Below, one piece after another: positions 59,566 through 64,000 of a DNA stretch of 64,000 nucleotides. The stretch is from Bartonella sp. A05. Lineage in GTDB: Bacteria; Pseudomonadota; Alphaproteobacteria; Rhizobiales; Rhizobiaceae. The position numbers were made by a program, and so were the translations under genes. The notes under the pieces were generated by a model, which worked only from the letters and a program-made list of their open reading frames with translations, did no database searches and was not told the origin of the DNA. Location: assembly GCF_026930145.1 (NCBI RefSeq), contig NZ_JANHOJ010000002.1, positions 124,001-188,000 on the forward strand. The letters are read 5' to 3'. Numbering within the stretch: the stretch's first letter is position 1; each line of letters opens with the position of its first letter.

Positions 59566-60468
59566 TCAGCCTTCCTGCATTTGCAAAAATTGTTTTAATG
59601 CAGCATTTTCACCTTCCGGCAGCATGATGCGAACATGTACATAAAGATCATCTCTTTCTCCGTTTTTTAGACGAAGCCCCTTCCCTTTGAGTCGTAAGAC
59701 GCGATCAGAGCTTGACCATGCGGGAATTGTCAAAACAACACGCCCCTCCAAAGTTTCGACTTCTTCTTTTGCTCCCAAAACAGCATGCTTAAGAGAAACT
59801 GGCAAATCAAGATGCAGCGCCCGTCCTTCAACCCGAAAACGAGGATGCTTCTGAATGTGAATAGTCACTAAAGCATCACCCGCTTTCCCATGTATGACCT
59901 CTTCTCCCTGACCTTTTAAACGAATAATTTGCCCATCTTCAACATAGGATGGTAATTTGATTTTTAACTTTTTACCATTTGGAAAGATCGCTTCTACTTT
60001 CTCTACACCGACCATTTGTTCCAATGTAACAGAAAGACTAACACGAATATGAGATCCTTGTTGAGGCTGATTATATTGTGCAGAATTTGAAAATCCGCCT
60101 CCTCTTCTAAATAAATCGCGAAAAATATCGCTCGCATCAAAACCTGTACCGCCTGAAGAAGAAAAATCGAATCCTCTTGTTCCTTCTGAAAAAGGATTTT
60201 GTCTGCTTTTAAAATTTCCTCCAACGCCATAAGCTTGATGTAGTGGTTTTCCTTCTGAATCAATTTCACCGCGATCAAATTGTGCCTTTTTATATTCATC
60301 ACCTATAATTTCATAAGCTTGATTAATTTCAGAAAACTTTTCTTTAGCCTTTGCATCATCCATATTATGATCTGGATGATATTTCTTTGCTAATTTTCTG
60401 AATGCAGATTTAATCTCTTGCGGTTTTGCGGTGCGCGCCACACCCAGAACCGTATAGGGATCACGCAT
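59566..60468 (-). CDS. DnaJ/CbpA-like co-chaperone
   Basis: J-domain protein of 300 residues. The J domain (2-70) has the HPD tripeptide in [11 protein letters not shown] Gly/Phe-rich linker follows (about 75-130), then two DnaJ C-terminal substrate-binding domains (about 130-290) with no zinc-finger region, so it is of the CbpA class. GAGGACGAT gives a good ribosome-binding site. It probably works with DnaK. First gene of the minus-strand run toward fabI. Confidence 0.92.
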   Translation of the reverse strand: MRDPYTVLGVARTAKPQEIKSAFRKLAKKYHPDHNMDDAKAKEKFSEINQAYEIIGDEYKKAQFDRGEIDSEGKPLHQAYGVGGNFKSRQNPFSEGTRGFDFSSSGGTGFDASDIFRDLFRRGGGFSNSAQYNQPQQGSHIRVSLSVTLEQMVGVEKVEAIFPNGKKLKIKLPSYVEDGQIIRLKGQGEEVIHGKAGDALVTIHIQKHPRFRVEGRALHLDLPVSLKHAVLGAKEEVETLEGRVVLTIPAWSSSDRVLRLKGKGLRLKNGERDDLYVHVRIMLPEGENAALKQFLQMQEG

Positions 60469-60787
60469 ATCGTCCTCTTTCCAACTTTTTATTTCTCAAA
60501 TATCAACGGACATATTGTTAAATATTTTCTATTACTCCATTAATCTCATAAATAGAATAATTTTTACTTTATCTATATGTTTATAAAAAAACAAAATACC
60601 AAATGAAATAAACATTTTACATCTAATATAGCGCATTGCACCTGATATTAACGAAAAGCATAATGAAAACATCTTAAAAAATATACAACATCTTCCATTT
60701 TCCAGAAGAAGACAAAAACTTTACTTTTTTATAGTACAAATAAATTAAATAATGACTCACGCATACCAACAAACATTCGGATGTATT

Positions 60788-61411
60788 ATGAATAGTGAAA
60801 CACCACAAAATGATGATTTTATGCAGACACTAGAGCCTTTCGCTCTTTTTGCAAGTTGGCTTGAAGAGGCGGAAAAAAGCGAAATAAATGATCCCAATGC
60901 CATGGCATTGGCAACAGTCGATGAAACAGGATTACCCAATGTCCGTATGGTTCTGCTCAAGAACTTTAGTTCCGAAGGGTTTGTGTTCTATACCAATTAT
61001 TCAAGTTGCAAAGGACAGGAAATTTTAAGATCCATGAAAGCATCTTTAGTCTTTCATTGGAAGTCACTTCGTCGTCAGGTGAGAATTAGAGGAATTGTTG
61101 AAAAAGTTAGTACTGAGGAAGCAGACGCATACTTCCACTCACGACCACATGAAAGTCAAATTGGTGCATGGGCCTCCAAACAATCTCAACCATTGGAAAA
61201 CCGTTCTGTTTTAAAACAAGCAATTGCTGAATATACAAAACGTTATGGAACAGGCAAGGTTCCACGTCCATCCTATTGGTCCGGCTTCTGTGTCAAACCC
61301 CTTTTTATCGAATTCTGGTGCGATCGCCCATTTCGTTTACATGATCGCTTGCTCTTTACACGCAATTCTACTGAACAAAACGACTGGCAAAAACAACAGC
61401 TCTATCCATAA
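60788..61411 (+). CDS. pdxH: Pyridoxamine 5'-phosphate oxidase
   Basis: FMN enzyme that forms pyridoxal 5'-phosphate. The 207-residue product has the family blocks [54 protein letters not shown]-like [17 protein letters not shown] and the C-terminal RPFRLHDR with LYP at the end. The ATG at 60788 has GGATG nine bases before it and matches family starts; the frame extends to an ATG at 60752. Divergent from the dnaJ-like gene. Confidence 0.95.
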   Translation: MNSETPQNDDFMQTLEPFALFASWLEEAEKSEINDPNAMALATVDETGLPNVRMVLLKNFSSEGFVFYTNYSSCKGQEILRSMKASLVFHWKSLRRQVRIRGIVEKVSTEEADAYFHSRPHESQIGAWASKQSQPLENRSVLKQAIAEYTKRYGTGKVPRPSYWSGFCVKPLFIEFWCDRPFRLHDRLLFTRNSTEQNDWQKQQLYP

Positions 61412-61505
61412 TTACCCATTTTTAAGCATTATTCTCTATAATGTAAACTTCTTGCTTCACTACCTATAACCTATAAGATGTGATTTTATTTTTTCCATAT
61501 TTTAG

Positions 61506-62510
61506 CTAAACTACAGGTTGCAATATCATCCAAATGCTACCACATACCAAACCAGCAAAGATCAAAAAGCCAACAAACGAGTTGGATTTGAAAAGTTTTA
61601 AACATTGTGAGCTATTATCTATATCAATGTCTTTAATTTGAAGAAACATATGAATGCCTGCTATAAAAAGCCCTAGAAAGCTAACCATGGGGACCTGTGC
61701 TAAATAAAATGCTAGACTAACCAGAAGTACAAAGCCACCATACAAAAACACCAAAGCGCGTTTTGTGCCTTTTCCAAAGAGAAGCGCTGTGGAACGTACG
61801 CCAACAATAACATCATCTTCCTTATCCTGATGAGCGTAAATTGTATCATATCCTATCGTCCACAAAATCGATCCCATATAGAGCACTATCGGCGCCCAAC
61901 CCAGACTCCCATGTACAGCTGCCCACCCCATTAATGCACCCCAATTAAATGCAATGCCTAAAAAAAACTGAGGCCAATATGTTATACGTTTCATAAAAGG
62001 ATAAAATGCAACTGCCACCAATGATGAAATCCCTAAAAAAAAGCTAAACATATTAAACTGTAACAAAACACCCAAGCCTATCAAACATTGCACTAATATA
62101 AAAATTTTTGCCTGTAATCGACTCACTTGACCTGTTGGCAATGGACGAGAGCGCGTTCGTTCTACTTGAGAATCAATTCTTTGATCCACAAGATCATTCC
62201 AAGTACAACCTGCACCCCGCATCGCTACGGAACCTAAAAAGAAAAGAAAGATATACCACATCCAACAAACCACAATTGATGAAAAGGGTCGTTGGAGCTG
62301 AGCATAGGGGAAAAAAGCCATTGTCGTTGACCAGAAACAAGGCCACATCAATAATTGCCATCCAACAGGTCTATCCCAACGTGCTAATTGCGCATAAAAC
62401 CATAAAGAACAAGGCAGAAAGCTATAGACCCATTGTTTAGCGGATGCATCCATAACCCTTCCCTGCTGCTCACAGGATTGAATATGTGAAATATCATTAC
62501 TCTTTTTCAT
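61506..62510 (-). CDS. ubiA: 4-hydroxybenzoate polyprenyltransferase
   Basis: Membrane prenyltransferase of ubiquinone synthesis. The 334-residue protein has about eight membrane helices and both Asp motifs: NDLVDQRIDSQVERTRSRP and GYDTIYAHQDKEDD. LARWDRPVGWQLLMWPC is the usual N-terminal signature. ATG 62510 is taken as the start; an internal ATG at 62453 (MDASAKQWVYSFLP) has AAGGG in front and could be used instead. Divergent from purD. Takes polyprenyl chains derived from the dxs/ispH pathway. Confidence 0.94.
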   Translation of the reverse strand: MKKSNDISHIQSCEQQGRVMDASAKQWVYSFLPCSLWFYAQLARWDRPVGWQLLMWPCFWSTTMAFFPYAQLQRPFSSIVVCWMWYIFLFFLGSVAMRGAGCTWNDLVDQRIDSQVERTRSRPLPTGQVSRLQAKIFILVQCLIGLGVLLQFNMFSFFLGISSLVAVAFYPFMKRITYWPQFFLGIAFNWGALMGWAAVHGSLGWAPIVLYMGSILWTIGYDTIYAHQDKEDDVIVGVRSTALLFGKGTKRALVFLYGGFVLLVSLAFYLAQVPMVSFLGLFIAGIHMFLQIKDIDIDNSSQCLKLFKSNSFVGFLIFAGLVCGSIWMILQPVV

Positions 62511-62600
62511 AAATAATTTTACCTTTAGTCTTGCGATAGAGGTATTTCATTCTTATGACAATAACATTGACCTAATCATATTCTACAATAGGAGCACGCA

Positions 62601-63878
62601 ATGAACGTTCTTCTTATCGGTTCAGGCGGACGAGAACATGCTTTAGCATGGAAAATAGCAGCATCACCTCTGCTCACAACATTATATTGTGCTCCTGGTA
62701 ATCCTGCAACAATGGAATTCGGCAAAAATATTGATTTGAACATCGACAATCATTCCCTTGTCATTAATTTTTGTCAAACACATTCCATTAACCTCGTGAT
62801 TATTGGACCAGAAGCACCATTAGTTTCAGGTATAACTGATTCCCTGAATGCCGCTGGTATCTGTGTATTTGGACCGAGTCAAAAAGCGGCTCAGTTAGAA
62901 GGTTCTAAAAGCTTCACAAAAGACTTGTGCCGTAAAAATAACATCTCTACAGGGATCTATCAATGCTTTAACAATGCTCAAAAAGCAAAATCCTATATCC
63001 GTCAACAAGGTATTCCTATCGTTGTTAAAGCTGATGGCTTAGCTGCTGGTAAAGGCGTTGTTGTTGCTATGACAATGGAAGAAGCATTTTCTGCCGTTGA
63101 TGCCTGCTTCGAAGGAACTTTCGGGAATGCAGGCCAGACAATTGTTATCGAAGCCTTTTTGGAAGGAGAAGAGGCGAGCTTCTTCTGTCTTTGTGATGGC
63201 AAAACCGCCATTCCCTTTGGGTCAGCACAAGATCACAAACGTGTTGGCGACGGCGATACCGGAGCCAATACTGGTGGCATGGGAGCTTATTCACCGGCCC
63301 CTGTTATGACCGCAGAAATGGTTAACCGTACCCTTAAAGAAATTATCGAACCAGCTCTATACGGTATGGCTGAAATGGGTTCTCCCTTTAAAGGTATTCT
63401 CTTTGCCGGATTGATGATAACCTCAAAAGGGCCAGAACTAATTGAGTTCAATGTACGATTTGGCGATCCAGAATGTCAAGTTTTAATGATGCGTCTACAA
63501 GAGGATATTCTCCCTCTTTTTCTTGCAGCGGCTCAAGGAAATCTTGAAAATAGAGCTCTTCAGTGGTCTGAAAAAACCGCTCTAACAGTTGTTATGGCTG
63601 CGAATGGTTACCCAAATGCGCCTCAAAAAGGCAGTGTTATACGCAATCTTGATAAAGTCTGTACGGCTTTCCCTGATGTTAAAATTTTTCAAGCCGGTAC
63701 AGCCTTACGAAATGGAGAAGTCATTGCCAATGGCGGACGTGTTTTGAATGTAACAGCCATTGGAGACACTGTCGCACACGCACAAAAACGAGCCTATGAA
63801 GCTGTCGATTGCATTGATTGGCCACAAGGTTTTTTCCGTCGCGATATTGGATGGCGTGCCATTACACGCAAAAGCTAG
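62601..63878 (+). CDS. purD: Phosphoribosylamine--glycine ligase
   Basis: Second step of purine synthesis; joins glycine to phosphoribosylamine with ATP. The 425-residue ATP-grasp protein has [12 protein letters not shown] at the start, [38 protein letters not shown] and [28 protein letters not shown] precedes the ATG. Complete, with a hairpin after the stop. Confidence 0.96.
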   Translation: MNVLLIGSGGREHALAWKIAASPLLTTLYCAPGNPATMEFGKNIDLNIDNHSLVINFCQTHSINLVIIGPEAPLVSGITDSLNAAGICVFGPSQKAAQLEGSKSFTKDLCRKNNISTGIYQCFNNAQKAKSYIRQQGIPIVVKADGLAAGKGVVVAMTMEEAFSAVDACFEGTFGNAGQTIVIEAFLEGEEASFFCLCDGKTAIPFGSAQDHKRVGDGDTGANTGGMGAYSPAPVMTAEMVNRTLKEIIEPALYGMAEMGSPFKGILFAGLMITSKGPELIEFNVRFGDPECQVLMMRLQEDILPLFLAAAQGNLENRALQWSEKTALTVVMAANGYPNAPQKGSVIRNLDKVCTAFPDVKIFQAGTALRNGEVIANGGRVLNVTAIGDTVAHAQKRAYEAVDCIDWPQGFFRRDIGWRAITRKS

Positions 63879-63941
63879 ATCTCTTGATCCTGCTTTTTAT
63901 AAAGCTGTCAATGATATTATAAAATACTAGAAATTGTGCAC

Positions 63942-63972
63942 TGGTGCCCTTTAAAAAGATAAACTGGCACCA
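63942..63972 (+). terminator. Hairpin downstream of purD
   Basis: TGGTGCC (63942-63948) and GGCACCA (63966-63972) form a 7-bp GC-rich stem with a 17-nt loop about 60 bases after the purD stop. It is followed by AATGAG, without a T-run, so termination is uncertain. Confidence 0.4.
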
Positions 63973-64000
63973 AATGAGAATTGATTGTTTTTAAATTATA

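Overview
The window is AT-rich chromosomal DNA of an alphaproteobacterium of the order Hyphomicrobiales (Rhizobiales), most likely a Bartonella. The grounds are the gene families and gene order (pepN-pleC-glnE-two-component pair-degP-cycLKJH-feuQP, a MucR regulator, CcrM, an IalB-family protein), the strong A/T codon bias, long gene-poor spacers and clear signs of genome reduction. I see no insertion sequence, prophage, CRISPR array or rRNA. One tRNA gene (Gln, TTG) is present. The species is not resolved.

Layout. 1-4.3 kb, plus strand: the 3' part of aminopeptidase N and a PleC-like histidine kinase. 4.3-18.3 kb, minus strand: a DNA-alkyl transferase, glnE, an OmpR-type two-component pair, a DegP protease, the cytochrome c maturation block ccmH-ccmF-ccmE-ccmI, a tiny lipoprotein and a FeuN-like/FeuP/FeuQ cassette. 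18.7-25.6 kb: a class A penicillin-binding protein, a DUF1214/DUF1254 pair, a membrane protein with a peptidoglycan-binding repeat, a 1 kb spacer with a decayed gene, a DUF5330 protein, SufE and MucR. 26.4-38.5 kb: oligopeptidase B, Fe superoxide dismutase, tRNA-Gln, a DUF1499 protein, pyruvate phosphate dikinase, a DsbA-like protein, a DciA-like DUF721 protein, MutY, CcrM and a HAD phosphatase. 38.9-49.2 kb: remnants of thrC, an M16 peptidase, a degenerate GGDEF-EAL sensor, AlgH/YqgE, an isolated DsbD N-terminal domain, RNase HI, remnants of thrB, IspH and heme O synthase. 49.6-64 kb: an IalB-family protein, TldD, a long minus-strand run (dnaJ-like, fabI, aroC, ribB, xseB, dxs, tlyA, RNA methyltransferase), then pdxH, ubiA and purD.

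How the parts fit. Several envelope and respiration functions lie close together: DegP, Ccm, heme O synthase, DsbA-like and DsbD-N proteins, UbiA. The isoprenoid genes dxs and ispH supply precursors for ubiquinone and heme O. Cell-cycle control is represented by PleC, CcrM and MucR. The clearest biological signal is reductive: thrB and thrC, the last two steps of threonine synthesis, are both broken by frameshifts, stops and deletions, while the genes on either side are intact. I found no convincing new multi-gene system. The best leads are the paired threonine pseudogenes, a tandemly duplicated ribosome-binding site/start in front of dxs, a GGDEF-EAL protein with degenerate motifs in both domains, a FeuN-like small periplasmic protein, an overlooked 55-residue lipoprotein and a decayed unidentified gene near 23.5 kb.
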